Positions 37,222 to 47,065 of a stretch of 64,000 bases of DNA are shown piece after piece; within the stretch, counting starts at the first letter, position 1; each line of letters starts with the position of its first letter. This DNA comes from Yersinia vastinensis. GTDB taxonomy: Bacteria > Pseudomonadota > Gammaproteobacteria > Enterobacterales > Enterobacteriaceae. The notes below the pieces were generated by a model, which saw only the letters and a program-made list of their open reading frames with translations, was not told where the DNA came from and ran no database searches. A program made the translations under genes and the position numbers. The stretch spans positions 1 through 64,000 of the forward strand of contig NZ_CACVAF010000004.1 of the NCBI RefSeq assembly GCF_902726565.1. Reading direction: 5' to 3'.

Positions 37222-38589
37222 TTAACTACGTTTTTGGCTCACGCGAAGCAAACTGACCAACGCAGCAATGCTGGCAAAGCACCCCGCTAAGACCAGTGAT
37301 GCATGGGTTCCGCTGGTGGAAAACAGATTAAACATCAGCGCAACTAGCGCAGCCCCTGTAGTTTGTCCCAATAGTCTTGCTGTACCCAACATGCCGCTGG
37401 CACCACCACTGCGCTGTTGGGGGGCTGCGGAAATAATGGTGTGGTTATTAGGTGACTGAAATAGGCCAAAGCCAGCGCCACACAGCACCATCCGCCAGAT
37501 AATATCTATGTCACTGGGGTCGGCAGGTAAAATCGCTAATAGGAATAAACCACTGGCAAAAACAGCCAGCCCGATCCCACCCAGTAACCCGGCATGATAA
37601 CGCTCAACTAAACGCCCGGCGATGGGCGCAACAACCATGGTGGCGAGTGGCCATGGTGTTAGTAGCAGTCCGGTGGCGACTTCATCACGGCCCAATACGC
37701 TTTGTAAGAAGAAGGGCAACGAAACCATCGCCAGCATTTGTGCGGTGAATGAACAAATTGATGATCCTATTGAGAGTGCAAAAATAGGAATACGGAGTAA
37801 GTCCACCGGCAACAAAGGGAAAGACTGGTTAAGTTGGCGGCGCACAAAGAAGAAGCCGATAAACAGTAACGCAATGACTTCGGCAGCAATCAGTGTCGGG
37901 CTTTGTCCTTGAGCAAAACCGCTGATAGCCGTGATCAGTAAGCCAAATGTCAGCGCATTCATTATGCAACTGGTGACATCGAAGCGATTACCATTACTTT
38001 TCATATTATTGGCAGGCAAATACTTCATGCCCAGCCCCCATGCCAGTAATCCTATGGGCACGTTAACTGCAAACAACCACTGCCAGGATGCAACGGATAA
38101 TATCGCGGAGGCGATAGTTGGCCCGGCTGCAGCAGAAACTGCCACAATCAATGAGTTAATACCAATCCCCCGACCCAACTGCGCCCGAGGATAAATAATA
38201 CGAATCAGAGCGGTATTAACACTCATCAATGCCGCAGCGCCAAGCCCTTGCAGTACTCGGGCAAATGTTAGCGTCCATAACGAGTCTGACAGAGCGCAAA
38301 AGAGTGAGGTCACGCTGAATACCAGTAAGCCGGCCTGATAGACCCGCCGATAACCAATGATATCGCCCAGAGAAGCCATGGAAAGCAAAGATACAGTAAT
38401 TGCCAGCTGATAAGCATTCACTACCCAGATAGATGTCGCTGGGCTGGCATTGAGGTCGCGGGCGATGGTTGGCAATGCGACGTTAGCAATAGTGCCGTCC
38501 AGCACTGCAATGGTAATACCTAAAGCAATGACCAGTATTGCTGCATAGCGCTGAGGAACCGGCATTCCATCTGTTGCTGATGGGTTCAT
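37222..38589 (-). CDS. yebQ: MFS transporter YebQ (DHA2 family)
   Basis: This is a 455-aa 14-span inner-membrane exporter close to E. coli YebQ (457). AVLDGTIANVALPTIARDL opens it; motif A is LLSMASLGDIIGYRRVY, motif B ARVLQGLGAAALMSVNTALIR, and motif C AVSAAAGPTIASAIL; GAGFGLFQSPNNHTIISAAPQQRSGGASGMLGTARLLGQ is characteristic. The substrate is not established. It lies beside kdgR in E. coli; here ogl stands between them. Confidence 0.94.
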   Translation of the reverse strand: MNPSATDGMPVPQRYAAILVIALGITIAVLDGTIANVALPTIARDLNASPATSIWVVNAYQLAITVSLLSMASLGDIIGYRRVYQAGLLVFSVTSLFCALSDSLWTLTFARVLQGLGAAALMSVNTALIRIIYPRAQLGRGIGINSLIVAVSAAAGPTIASAILSVASWQWLFAVNVPIGLLAWGLGMKYLPANNMKSNGNRFDVTSCIMNALTFGLLITAISGFAQGQSPTLIAAEVIALLFIGFFFVRRQLNQSFPLLPVDLLRIPIFALSIGSSICSFTAQMLAMVSLPFFLQSVLGRDEVATGLLLTPWPLATMVVAPIAGRLVERYHAGLLGGIGLAVFASGLFLLAILPADPSDIDIIWRMVLCGAGFGLFQSPNNHTIISAAPQQRSGGASGMLGTARLLGQTTGAALVALMFNLFSTSGTHASLVLAGCFASIAALVSLLRVSQKRS

Positions 38590-38778
38590 AGGTTTTATCT
38601 GTAAAAATAATAAGGTAGGGGATTTTTTCTATGCTAACGATTATTGCGCTTGAATGCATCCCTGAGATTTGGGTTATTTGTAACCTAGGATATAGAAGCT
38701 CCTTTCCAAACCAGATTAACCGCCTGATAAGGTCAGTAATTTGTGTAAATCAGTAAAAACAGAACCATGATCACGGAA

Positions 38779-38799
38779 AAATGAAACATCGTTTCTATA
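38779..38799. promoter_or_regulatory. KdgR box before ogl
   Basis: AATGAAACATCGTTTCTATA fits the KdgR consensus AATRAAANNNYRTTTYATTT at 17 of 20 positions. It is about 80 nt upstream of the ogl start. Confidence 0.85.
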
Positions 38800-38877
38800 A
38801 TGTGAGATAGTATTAGCCGAACAGGCTCCCCCCAGTGGGCAAATTTTAATTCTCTGATGATTTTAAGGACTTTCCGG

Positions 38878-40044
38878 ATGGCCAAAGGTAAACAAATCCC
38901 CCTGACATTTGATACTTATCAGGATGCCTCTACTGGTGCACAAGTGACTCGTCTGACGCCTCCAGATGTTACTTGCCACCGTAACTATTTCTATCAAAAA
39001 TGTTTCACCCGTGATGGCAGCAAGTTGTTGTTTGGCGGTGCTTTTGATGGTCCGTGGAATTACTACTTGTTGGACCTTAATACTCAGGTGGCAACACAAC
39101 TGACAGAAGGGCGTGGCGACAATACTTTTGGTGGTTTCTTGTCACCTGATGATGATGCGCTGTTTTATGTCAAAGATGGCCGTAATCTAATGCGTGTTGA
39201 TTTGGTCTCTTTGGAAGAGAACGTGGTTTATCAGGTTCCAGAAGAATGGGTCGGGTACGGCACTTGGGTAGCAAACTCAGATTGCACCAAACTTGTGGGG
39301 ATTGAAATTAAACGTGAAGATTGGCAGCCATTGACTGACTGGAAGAAATTCCACGAATTCTATTTCACTAAACCGTGCTGCCGTCTGATGCGTGTTGATC
39401 TGAAAACTGGCGAGTCAACGGTGATTTTACAAGAAAACCAGTGGCTTGGTCATCCAATCTATCGCCCATACGATGACAATACGGTCGCTTTCTGCCACGA
39501 AGGCCCGCATGATTTGGTTGATGCTCGTATGTGGCTAATCAATGAAGATGGCACCAATATGCGTAAGGTAAAAACTCACGCAGAAGGCGAGAGTTGCACC
39601 CATGAATTCTGGGTGCCAGATGGTTCAGCCTTGGTGTATGTTTCTTACATGAAAGGCAGCACAGATCGCTTTATTTGCAGTGCTGATCCAGAAACGTTAG
39701 AGAACCGCCAATTAACTTCTATGCCAGCGTGTTCCCATCTTATGAGTAATTATGATGGCACTCTGATGGTTGGTGACGGTTCTGATGCCCCAGTCGATGT
39801 CCAAGATGACAGTGGCTATAAGATTGAAAATGATCCTTTCTTGTATGTCTTCAACATGAAGAACGGTACTCAACATCGGGTTGCGCGTCATGACACTTCA
39901 TGGAAAGTATTCGAAGGTGACCGCCAGGTAACACATCCGCATCCTTCTTTTACTCCTGATGATAAACAAGTGCTGTTCACCTCGGATGTTCACGGTAAAC
40001 CAGCATTATATTTGGCTACATTGCCTGAATCTGTCTGGAAATAG
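38878..40044 (+). CDS. ogl: Oligogalacturonate lyase Ogl (PL22)
   Basis: This is a 388-aa cytoplasmic seven-bladed beta-propeller lyase that cleaves digalacturonate and unsaturated digalacturonate to monomers. AKGKQIPLTFDTYQDASTGAQVTRLTPPDVTCHRNYFYQ is the family N-terminus; CTHEFWVPDGSALVYVSY, HLMSNYDGTLMVGDGSD and HPHPSFTPDDKQVLFTSD carry the His-rich active-site region. AAGGA stands 8 nt before ATG 38878. A KdgR box precedes it and kdgR follows. The length equals that of Dickeya Ogl. Confidence 0.96.
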   Translation: MAKGKQIPLTFDTYQDASTGAQVTRLTPPDVTCHRNYFYQKCFTRDGSKLLFGGAFDGPWNYYLLDLNTQVATQLTEGRGDNTFGGFLSPDDDALFYVKDGRNLMRVDLVSLEENVVYQVPEEWVGYGTWVANSDCTKLVGIEIKREDWQPLTDWKKFHEFYFTKPCCRLMRVDLKTGESTVILQENQWLGHPIYRPYDDNTVAFCHEGPHDLVDARMWLINEDGTNMRKVKTHAEGESCTHEFWVPDGSALVYVSYMKGSTDRFICSADPETLENRQLTSMPACSHLMSNYDGTLMVGDGSDAPVDVQDDSGYKIENDPFLYVFNMKNGTQHRVARHDTSWKVFEGDRQVTHPHPSFTPDDKQVLFTSDVHGKPALYLATLPESVWK

Positions 40045-40057
40045 TTAAATTTTGCAC

Positions 40058-40082
40058 TAGCCTCTTTCATGGAAAGAGGCTA
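40058..40082 (+). terminator. Hairpin after ogl
   Basis: Perfect 11-bp arms TAGCCTCTTTC and GAAAGAGGCTA with a 3-nt loop; the T tract is weak, so termination may be partial. Confidence 0.6.
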
Positions 40083-40230
40083 ATTTGCTGTCTGCAAGGC
40101 TTTTATCCGATTATTCACATTGGTTTATTGCACAGTCTCGCGACTTCCCTTTATAATAAAACCACTGTTCTATTTTTTTTAAAACGTATTGTTTTATGAA
40201 ACACAGAAAACTGAGTAGGGTAACCAAAAA

Positions 40231-41022
40231 ATGGCTATTGCAGATCTAGATAAACAACCCGACTCTGTTTCGTCGGTTCTGAAAGTTTTTGGCATCTTAC
40301 AGGCATTGGGTGAAGAGCGGGAAATTGGTATTACCGAACTTTCTCAACGTGTAATGATGCCTAAGAGTACAGTGTACCGCTTCCTCCAGACCATGAAATC
40401 CTTGGGCTATGTTGCACAGGAAGGCGAATCAGAGAAATACTCCCTGACGTTGAAGTTGTTTGAGTTAGGGGCCAAAGCGTTACAGAATGTCGATTTGATT
40501 CGTAGCGCTGATATACAAATGCGTGAATTATCCAATGAAACTCGTGAAACTATTCACTTGGGTGCTTTGGATGAAGACAGCATCGTTTATATACATAAAA
40601 TTGATTCTATGTATAACCTGCGGATGCATTCTCGTATTGGGCGTCGTAACCCACTGCACAGTACTGCAATTGGTAAAGTGTTGCTGGCATGGCGTGACCG
40701 AGCAGAAGTAGAAGAAATCTTGTCTCATATCGAATTCACCCGCAGTACTCAACATACTTTGGGCAGCGCAGCAGAACTGTTACCCGTGTTAGATCAGGTA
40801 CGTGAGCAAGGCTTTGGTGAAGATATCGAAGAGCAAGAAGAAGGTTTACGTTGTATCGCTGTTCCTGTCTTCGACCGTTTCGGTGTCGTGATTGCGGGGT
40901 TAAGTATTTCATACCCAACATTACGTTTCTCTGAAGACAACAAGAGTGACATTGTAAAATCTTTACACCGCGCGGCACGTAATATTTCAGAACAGATGGG
41001 CTATCGCGATTATCCTTTCTAA
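40231..41022 (+). CDS. kdgR: Pectin catabolism repressor KdgR (IclR family)
   Basis: This is a 263-aa IclR-type repressor that leaves DNA when it binds 2-keto-3-deoxygluconate. The winged helix (about 14-75) reads SVLKVFGILQALGEEREIGITELSQRVMMPKSTVYRFLQTMKSLGYV; the effector domain contains LHSTAIGKVLLAW and GLRCIAVPVFDRFGVVIAGLSISYPTLRF. It sits inside the pectin region it controls; four KdgR-like boxes are present in this window. A strong terminator follows. Confidence 0.97.
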   Translation: MAIADLDKQPDSVSSVLKVFGILQALGEEREIGITELSQRVMMPKSTVYRFLQTMKSLGYVAQEGESEKYSLTLKLFELGAKALQNVDLIRSADIQMRELSNETRETIHLGALDEDSIVYIHKIDSMYNLRMHSRIGRRNPLHSTAIGKVLLAWRDRAEVEEILSHIEFTRSTQHTLGSAAELLPVLDQVREQGFGEDIEEQEEGLRCIAVPVFDRFGVVIAGLSISYPTLRFSEDNKSDIVKSLHRAARNISEQMGYRDYPF

Positions 41023-41109
41023 GGAAATCTCTATTTAGGGTAAATACTGTATAATTATTGGATACGTGTAATCAGCTGTTAATTATAACTATTTATTCCT
41101 TTCCATCTT

Positions 41110-41140
41110 AAACGGCCCCTTTTTAGGGGCCGTTTTTTAT
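41110..41140 (+). terminator. Terminator of kdgR
   Basis: AAACGGCCCC and GGGGCCGTTT with a TTTTTA loop, followed by TTTATT. Confidence 0.93.
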
Positions 41141-41295
41141 TGGTTGGCGTATAACATCTTCGGCAGCGTTAGCATCTTCTCGTGCGTAAGTATTATTCGT
41201 GTTTATTAGTTATTATTTAAATGTACTGTTTACTGCCCATTTAATTTAGTTGAGTCACTATAACCGTGCTTAAGCATATTATAGGGAGAAGGATG

Positions 41296-42147
41296 ATGAG
41301 GAAGTTATTAAGCGCGGGGCTATTATTACTGCTGGCGGGGTGTAGTAGCCCTTATAACGGCAAACCGCATAAATTGATCGACCGTGGCGAGTATAAAGTT
41401 GATACCAGTATGCCTTCAGTTGCTCAAAATGAGCGAGTGCGTTTTTTGGTGCTTCACTATACAGCGACAGATGATGCTACCTCGTTGAAAATACTCACAC
41501 AGGGTGAAGTTAGCGCACATTATTTGGTCAAAACCCACCCTGACAGTATTGATGGCAAACCTATTGTATTGCAGCTGGTTCCTGAATCTCAGCGGGCGTG
41601 GCACGCAGGTGTTAGCAATTGGCACGGGCGCTCTAGCCTCAATGATACTTCGATAGGCATTGAAATCGTCAATAAGGGCTTCACAGAGAAGATGTTGGGT
41701 AGGGAGTGGTACCCATACAATGAATCACAGATTAAATTGATTGAGCGGCTAACGAAGGACATTGTTGAGCGTTATGGTATTGACCCAACAGATGTTGTAG
41801 CTCATAGCGATATTGCTCCTCTGAGAAAATCCGATCCCGGTCCGTTATTCCCATGGAAACGTTTGGCCCAACTTGGTGTGGGTGCCTGGCCAGATGACGC
41901 GACAGTCACAAAGTATATTGATGGCCGTAATAAGCAAGATAGTGCCTCAGTCAGTATTATTCAGCAGGCATTAGCTCGCTATGGTTATCAAATCCCACAA
42001 AGTGGCGAACTGGATAATGAAACGCAACAAGTCATTAAAGCATTCCAGATGCATTTTAGAGCGCAGGATTTCAGTGGAGTGCCTGATGTAGAAACAGAAG
42101 CCATTGCGTTAGCATTGGTTGAGAAATATCGTCCTTCGCGAACTTAA
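41296..42147 (+). CDS. amiD: Lipoprotein amidase AmiD
   Basis: This is an about 283-aa outer-membrane lipoprotein N-acetylmuramoyl-L-alanine amidase acting on muropeptides. The lipobox LAGC follows a short signal (RKLLSAGLLLLL). The amidase_2 zinc site is formed by the His in VLHYTATDD, WHAGVSNWHGR and VVAHSDIAPLRKSDPGPLFPW; a C-terminal peptidoglycan-binding domain (IIQQALARYGYQI...VIKAFQMHFR) completes it. GGGAGAAGG lies just upstream; ATG 41293 and 41296 are both possible. Confidence 0.93.
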   Translation: MRKLLSAGLLLLLAGCSSPYNGKPHKLIDRGEYKVDTSMPSVAQNERVRFLVLHYTATDDATSLKILTQGEVSAHYLVKTHPDSIDGKPIVLQLVPESQRAWHAGVSNWHGRSSLNDTSIGIEIVNKGFTEKMLGREWYPYNESQIKLIERLTKDIVERYGIDPTDVVAHSDIAPLRKSDPGPLFPWKRLAQLGVGAWPDDATVTKYIDGRNKQDSASVSIIQQALARYGYQIPQSGELDNETQQVIKAFQMHFRAQDFSGVPDVETEAIALALVEKYRPSRT

Positions 42148-42219
42148 AAAAAGGGTGATAGTGGCCTCCATTTATTCGTTCCATTTACATAAATAAGCCC
42201 ATCAGCGGCCAAAAATAAA

Positions 42220-42247
42220 AAAGCCAGTCGTGAAGACTGGCTTTCTC
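42220..42247. terminator. Terminator between amiD and tcyP
   Basis: AAGCCAGTC and GACTGGCTT with a 5-nt loop; six T follow on the minus strand, so it serves tcyP best and amiD weakly. Confidence 0.88.
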
Positions 42248-42268
42248 TATATGACAATATCGCAGTGT

Positions 42269-43660
42269 TTATTGATGAGCTAAATCACCATCATCATCAC
42301 TGTTAAGAATGTTTTTATCTGTTTGTTTCATTAATTGGCTGGTAATCGTACCGGCGGTCATCGAGCCACTGACGTTCAATGCCGTACGGCCCATATCAAT
42401 CAATGGTTCAACAGAGATAAGTAATGCAACAAGTGTGACAGGCAACCCTAATGCTGGCAGCACAATCAGTGCTGCGAAAGTTGCACCACCGCCGACACCG
42501 GCAACCCCCGCGGAGCTAATGGTAACAATACCCACCAGTGTAGCAATCCATACCGGATCTAGCGGGTTAATGCCGACAGTCGGTGCGACCATAACAGCTA
42601 GCATCGCAGGATAAAGCCCGGCACAGCCATTTTGTCCGATAGTTGCACCAAAAGAGGCTGAGAAGCTGGCGATAGATTCAGGTACGCCCAAGCGGCGGGT
42701 TTGTGCTTCGACATTCAGCGGAATACTGGCAGCACTGGAACGGCTGGTAAAAGCGAACGTCAGCACAGGCCATACTTTGCGGAAGAATTTCAACGGATTA
42801 ACACCGGTGAAAGACAATAGCACTGCATGCACAACAAACATGATGGCCAGACCGAGGTACGAGGCCACAACAAAGCTGCCTAGCTTGATAATGTCCTGAA
42901 TATTAGAACCCGCAACCACTTTGGTCATTAATGCTAATACACCATAAGGGGTCAGTTTCATGACCAGACGCACGAGCTTCATCACCCAAGCTTGCAATGT
43001 ATCGATAGCCACTTGTACGCGCTGACCTTTCGCTACATCATCTTTCAGCAATTGCAGGGATGCGATGCCTAAGAAAGTCGCAAAAATAACCACACTGATA
43101 ATTGAGGTTGGGCTTGCCCCGGTTAAATCAGCAAATGGATTTTTGGGAATAAAGGACAGAATCAACTGAGGAACTGTCAGATCAGTCACTTTACCAAGAT
43201 AATTGCTTTCGATAGCACTTAATCGGGCCGACTCTTGTGTTCCTTGTACCAAACCATCGGCTGTTAAGCCAAAGAGATTAGTAACGAATACACCGACGAG
43301 CGCTGCTATCAATGTGGTAAACAGCAAGGTCCCAATGGTTAATACACTGATTTTGCCAAGCGAAGAGGCGTTATGTAGTTTAGAAACCGCACTTAAGATT
43401 GAGGCAAATACCAGCGGCATAACGATCATCTGCAGCAGTTGCACATAACCATTGCCGACGATATTGAACCAAGTGATAGATTCTTTCAGTACTGGATTTT
43501 CCGCACCATAAAACCATTGCAGCCCCAGACCAAATAACACGCCCAACCCTAGGCCTACCAAAACTTTTTTGGCCAGACTCCAATTTTTATGCCGGGTTTG
43601 TGCCAAGAGTAATAGCAGTGCCACAAAGAGCAGCACATTAATCACAAGCGGTAGGTTCAT
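42269..43660 (-). CDS. tcyP: L-cystine transporter TcyP
   Basis: This is a 463-aa inner-membrane sodium/proton:dicarboxylate-family (DAACS) carrier that imports L-cystine (E. coli YdjN, same length). [47 protein letters not shown] (serine-rich re-entrant loop) and [16 protein letters not shown], then [24 protein letters not shown], are diagnostic. ATG 43660, with GGAG 8 nt before it, is preferred to TTG 43666. Confidence 0.96.
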   Translation of the reverse strand: MNLPLVINVLLFVALLLLLAQTRHKNWSLAKKVLVGLGLGVLFGLGLQWFYGAENPVLKESITWFNIVGNGYVQLLQMIVMPLVFASILSAVSKLHNASSLGKISVLTIGTLLFTTLIAALVGVFVTNLFGLTADGLVQGTQESARLSAIESNYLGKVTDLTVPQLILSFIPKNPFADLTGASPTSIISVVIFATFLGIASLQLLKDDVAKGQRVQVAIDTLQAWVMKLVRLVMKLTPYGVLALMTKVVAGSNIQDIIKLGSFVVASYLGLAIMFVVHAVLLSFTGVNPLKFFRKVWPVLTFAFTSRSSAASIPLNVEAQTRRLGVPESIASFSASFGATIGQNGCAGLYPAMLAVMVAPTVGINPLDPVWIATLVGIVTISSAGVAGVGGGATFAALIVLPALGLPVTLVALLISVEPLIDMGRTALNVSGSMTAGTITSQLMKQTDKNILNSDDDGDLAHQ

Positions 43661-43877
43661 CCCCAAATCTCCAAATAATTATTTTAAATACTGGCTGCGC
43701 ATTCTGTTTCTATTTTTATAGAAAACACAGCCAGGCACAGTCAATTGTGCAGCTAGCCGCGTATGGTAGCAGCTACTCTGTGACCTACTTATATCCAAAA
43801 AGAATTGTTTATAAATTTTTGCAATTATTTGTATGGAATGCATTCGTATTGGTTATTATTTGCCCATAAAAGTGTGA

Positions 43878-44426
43878 TCACAGTCTAAAATTTTTCAATT
43901 GCTCCATATAGGATAGCAGTGGAATAGTGGTATCGGTTTGCCAATAGATGGAAAAACAAACTAATAGCACGCATAGCACTCGTTCCAATTGATTACCTTT
44001 CTGCGGCCGCAAAACTGGAATAGAAAAACGCCAGCGACATGGCCATAAGAGAGGGACTCCTGCGGGTGTTATCATGTCTGCTAATAGGTGACTGAAATAA
44101 CCAATAATCATTGCATGAAATGCGTCCGCGGGGACAATCCAGTCTCGTGAAATATCCATTTGAAATAGTGCAATACCGCCTACTACTGCCAGCAAACTAT
44201 GTGTAAAGCCACGATGGCCAAATGCGCGAGCAATAGGCGTCGAGATCCACTTTAGCCTCTGGCCCAAGATTGATTTTGGATGATCAATATCGGGTAGCAG
44301 GGAAGTTAACAGGGCGCCAGGGATGATATGCCACCAATCGCCATGTGCCAGTTCAGGCGTAAGGCCGACTTTTTTGGCAAAAATAACGCAGGCGACAGAA
44401 AAAATAAGGTGTCCTTCCCCTGTCAT
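43878..44426 (-). CDS. ydjM: Inner-membrane protein YdjM (LexA regulon)
   Basis: This is a 182-aa membrane-bound putative metal-dependent hydrolase (DUF457). GEGHLIFSVACVIFAKKVGL, GDWWHIIPGALLTSLLPDIDHPKSILGQRLKWIS, AFGHRGFTHSLLAV and GYFSHLLADMITPAGVPLLWPCRWRF carry the His/Asp pairs HP, HRGFTH and HLLAD. The frame is open back to 44624 but homology to E. coli YdjM starts at ATG 44426. A LexA-type box lies 22 nt upstream, in line with SOS control of ydjM in E. coli. Confidence 0.92.
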   Translation of the reverse strand: MTGEGHLIFSVACVIFAKKVGLTPELAHGDWWHIIPGALLTSLLPDIDHPKSILGQRLKWISTPIARAFGHRGFTHSLLAVVGGIALFQMDISRDWIVPADAFHAMIIGYFSHLLADMITPAGVPLLWPCRWRFSIPVLRPQKGNQLERVLCVLLVCFSIYWQTDTTIPLLSYMEQLKNFRL

Positions 44427-44447
44427 ACTTGAATTCCGAATCTGTAG

Positions 44448-44463
44448 CTGTTGATATATCCAG
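44448..44463 (-). promoter_or_regulatory. LexA (SOS) box before ydjM
   Basis: CTGT-N8-CCAG, with AT-rich TGATATAT between and TA after; one mismatch from CTGT-N8-ACAG. Confidence 0.7.
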
Positions 44464-44643
44464 TATATGAGATTTATCTCGCTATAGATAGCCGTTACGC
44501 TGTAACTAAATGTCTCATTTTTCTCTGGTGATGAGTGGTCAATCCCACGTGGGTATTGAGCTGCGCAATGTTTGTTCTTTGGCGAAAATGTTGGGGCTGA
44601 ATAATTCGGCACTACGCGATGCATTAGGGGGGGATGATGAGAC

Positions 44644-44683
44644 TAAAAAAAGGGGAAAAGCGACTGGGAGTCAACTTTTCCCC
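44644..44683 (-). terminator. Terminator of kdgM
   Basis: GGGGAAAAG and CTTTTCCCC with inner GACT/AGTC, followed on the minus strand by seven T. Confidence 0.88.
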
Positions 44684-44748
44684 AAAATAATACGGGTATG
44701 GGCATAATCTAACAAATAATGATGAGGGTACTCATAACGCCTGAATAA

Positions 44749-45447
44749 TTAGAAGCTGTACTGCACACCTACACGGTAACGAGTTTGACGCTCGTCAGTT
44801 GTTTTGCTCCCTGCCACGTTGCCGATAGCAACATAAGGTTTCCAGTTTTTATCCCATTTGTAAGCCACTTTCAGATCATGGCTCCATTCTTCTTTCTCTT
44901 TGTTTGCTAGAATTTCGTCTTCGGATTTCTTGTAGTTCAATTCATATTCAGCTGAATAGTTTTTCAAGAAGTTATAGGCGAACAGCATAGTGAACTCATG
45001 GCCTTTTTCTGTATTTTTAGTCTGAGCTGGCTGGTTACGCTTGTAATATGGGCGATAACGCAGTGATGTTGAGAAATCATCAGTGAAGGAGACTTTACCA
45101 CGCAGGTAAGGGCGGTAGTTGTTAGAGTCGGAAGAAGACTCTAATGAGAAACCTGGTTCCAATGAGAATGTTTTATTAAATTGGTAAACATAGCTGGCAA
45201 CGACTTCAGTACCGTTACTGACTTGCTCATTGAATGGTTTATTCGGGGTAGTATCGGAGCTGTGCTGGCCCCATTTCCCTTCTAAAGATAGACCAAAACC
45301 ATTAGCAAAGCGGTTGGAGATCAGTAAACGGTCTTTATGATCAGATTTACTGGTGTCTTTCATTTCATGCCGATAGTCAATAGTTGTTGCTACAGAGCTA
45401 AAACTAATTACAGATGCCACTGCCAGAGTCAGTAATTTAAATTTCAT
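44749..45447 (-). CDS. kdgM: Oligogalacturonate-specific porin KdgM
   Basis: This is a 232-aa outer-membrane 12-stranded barrel that lets acidic oligogalacturonides into the periplasm. A signal peptide (MKFKLLTLAVASVISFSSVA) precedes TIDYRHEMKDTSKSDHKDRLLISNRFANGFGLSLEGKW, alternating beta strands, and the C-terminal aromatic YRVGVQYSF needed for assembly. Basic residues that line the pore (RYRPYYKR, RGKVS) are present. A KdgR box lies about 95 nt upstream. Confidence 0.94.
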   Translation of the reverse strand: MKFKLLTLAVASVISFSSVATTIDYRHEMKDTSKSDHKDRLLISNRFANGFGLSLEGKWGQHSSDTTPNKPFNEQVSNGTEVVASYVYQFNKTFSLEPGFSLESSSDSNNYRPYLRGKVSFTDDFSTSLRYRPYYKRNQPAQTKNTEKGHEFTMLFAYNFLKNYSAEYELNYKKSEDEILANKEKEEWSHDLKVAYKWDKNWKPYVAIGNVAGSKTTDERQTRYRVGVQYSF

Positions 45448-45541
45448 TTTTATATAATCCCAGGGTTATGGTTATTTAAATCAATTTTTATTAACAAATT
45501 TATAAAGAATCAACATACGATTGAAAAACAAGTTCACGAAT

Positions 45542-45561
45542 AAAGAAACAACGTTTCATTT
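45542..45561. promoter_or_regulatory. KdgR box before kdgM
   Basis: AAAGAAACAACGTTTCATTT matches AATRAAANNNYRTTTYATTT at 19 of 20 positions. Confidence 0.9.
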
Positions 45562-45698
45562 GTTGTGAATGCATATTCTATTTGTATTGATAAATAATTG
45601 TGTGATCCAGATCTTTGTTGTCGATTAATTTTTTAAACAAATATTAATTTGTGATGTCGGTCTAATTGGCTATTTTATTTTCATTCATATAACGAAAT

Positions 45699-45727
45699 AA
45701 CCCCGCCAAATTAATGGCAGGGTTTAA
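45699..45727 (-). terminator. Terminator of pelW-togMNAB
   Basis: AACCCCGCCA and TGGCAGGGTT with a 6-nt loop and one mismatch; ATTT follows on the minus strand. Confidence 0.75.
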
Positions 45728-45757
45728 TAGAAACTTAAATTAATTTAAACTAATTAA

Positions 45758-47050
45758 TTAACGCATTGCGCGTTTCAGAATACGGTCACCTTGTTTATTA
45801 AAGTATTCTGCTGTTTCTTGTACGGTTTTCTGACCATAATCGATATATTGAATTGCATCACCGAACAGGGAAACAATTTGTGGGTCATCAAAGTATGGTG
45901 AAGTTGTCATTTTATGTGGCAACTCTAGCGCCATATTCAAACCCGCAACTGAAGGATCTTCATCTTTAATCACACCACTAGCACGCAATTGGGTTACAGC
46001 TGTTGCGCTCAATGGCACGCCACGCTCCAGACCTAATGCCTCAACCCCTTCTTTACTGTTCAATAAGAAGTTGATTAGCATCGCACTTTCTTTTGGATAT
46101 TTAGTTGATTTACCAATTGAAAGCATTTGCGCTGGCTTGAAGAATAAACCGGCATCTTTCGCATCTGGCAACATTGGGTATGGGCCAAGAACCAGTTTTG
46201 CAGGTTTGGTCAAGTTATCGGAATACTTGGTTATTGTGGAGTTCCACATATAAGTACCCGCCCACTCACCATTAATCCATGGTTTCATTTCGTACATATT
46301 ACTCTTGCCGAATGAAGCATAGTATTTAGTGGATGGCATAACATGACTATCTACCATGGTTTTATACATGGTAAAGAATTCAACCCATTGTTCTGGTGAG
46401 TAGGCAAATTTCTTACCTGCTTCATCAATGGTAGGAATGTTGTATTTTTGAGTCATATAAGAGCGGATGAGTGCTAATGTATCTTGGTGCTCTAATACCA
46501 CTGGATAATATTGATCACCCAGTTTTTCTTTAAATACTTTACCGGCAGCAAGTAATTCATCCCAAGTCTTAGGATATTCTAAACCTGCTTTTGCCCATGT
46601 CGCATCATTAAAATAGAAGATACGTGCAGTCACAGAAATTGGAATACCGTTTAACTTGCCATTGACGGTAGTTTGTTGCAGTTCTTTCGGATCAAATTGC
46701 GCCAAATCTAATTGTTCTTTGACGTTAAACAAATTGTAGAAGCCAGTACCGTCTTTAGAGAAAATAGGCAGCCAGTTCCAGTTGGTTTGCATAACATCAG
46801 GCTCAGTACCGCCCGCAATTTGTGTCGTCAGACGAGATAAGTGACCATCCCAGCCGGTATACTCCGATTTAACATTAATATTCGGATGTTGTTTGTGAAA
46901 TTCTTCGATCGCTTTCAAAGTTACCTGATGGCGGCCATTGCCCCCCCACCATGACATACGTAAATTCACTTCGTCCTGAGCGGCAAAAGCTTGGTGTGAT
47001 AATAACGCCAGAGTGGATGCTATCAGCGTGTGTAAAATCGCTTTTTTCAT
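45758..47050 (-). CDS. togB: Oligogalacturonide-binding protein TogB
   Basis: This 430-aa periplasmic solute-binding protein of the ABC transporter has a signal peptide (MKKAILHTLIASTLALLSHQ, cleavage near AFA) and a family 1 binding fold: VNLRMSWWGGNGRHQVTLKAIEEFHKQHPNINVKSEY, GGTEPDVMQTNWNWLPIF and WINGEWAGTYMWNSTITKY. AGGAGC precedes the ATG. It is the last gene of pelW-togMNAB, 15 nt after togA. Confidence 0.94.
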   Translation of the reverse strand: MKKAILHTLIASTLALLSHQAFAAQDEVNLRMSWWGGNGRHQVTLKAIEEFHKQHPNINVKSEYTGWDGHLSRLTTQIAGGTEPDVMQTNWNWLPIFSKDGTGFYNLFNVKEQLDLAQFDPKELQQTTVNGKLNGIPISVTARIFYFNDATWAKAGLEYPKTWDELLAAGKVFKEKLGDQYYPVVLEHQDTLALIRSYMTQKYNIPTIDEAGKKFAYSPEQWVEFFTMYKTMVDSHVMPSTKYYASFGKSNMYEMKPWINGEWAGTYMWNSTITKYSDNLTKPAKLVLGPYPMLPDAKDAGLFFKPAQMLSIGKSTKYPKESAMLINFLLNSKEGVEALGLERGVPLSATAVTQLRASGVIKDEDPSVAGLNMALELPHKMTTSPYFDDPQIVSLFGDAIQYIDYGQKTVQETAEYFNKQGDRILKRAMR

Positions 47051-47065
47051 TGGGTACTGCTCCTG

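Larger units (their letters stand above)
44427..44748. other. Intergenic region between ydjM and kdgM
   Basis: It contains the ydjM LexA box and the kdgM terminator. The remaining open frames are not supported by a ribosome site or composition. Confidence 0.5.
45448..45757. other. kdgM promoter region and tog operon end
   Basis: It holds the kdgM leader, a KdgR box and, near 45699, the togMNAB terminator. TGTGA half-sites (for example 45600-45604) hint at CRP activation but no full palindrome is seen. Confidence 0.5.

Noticed and set aside
40180-40196. TAAAAC-N5-GTTTTA repeat as a KdgR box before kdgR
   Set aside because: The arm spacing is 5 instead of 3 and it fails at consensus positions that the other four boxes keep.
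44510-44707. 65-codon plus-strand open frame between ydjM and kdgM
   Set aside because: It runs through the kdgM terminator hairpin, has no good ribosome site and no recognisable protein.
45596-45612. CRP site upstream of kdgM
   Set aside because: Only one half-site (TGTGA) is convincing; the second half lacks TCACA.
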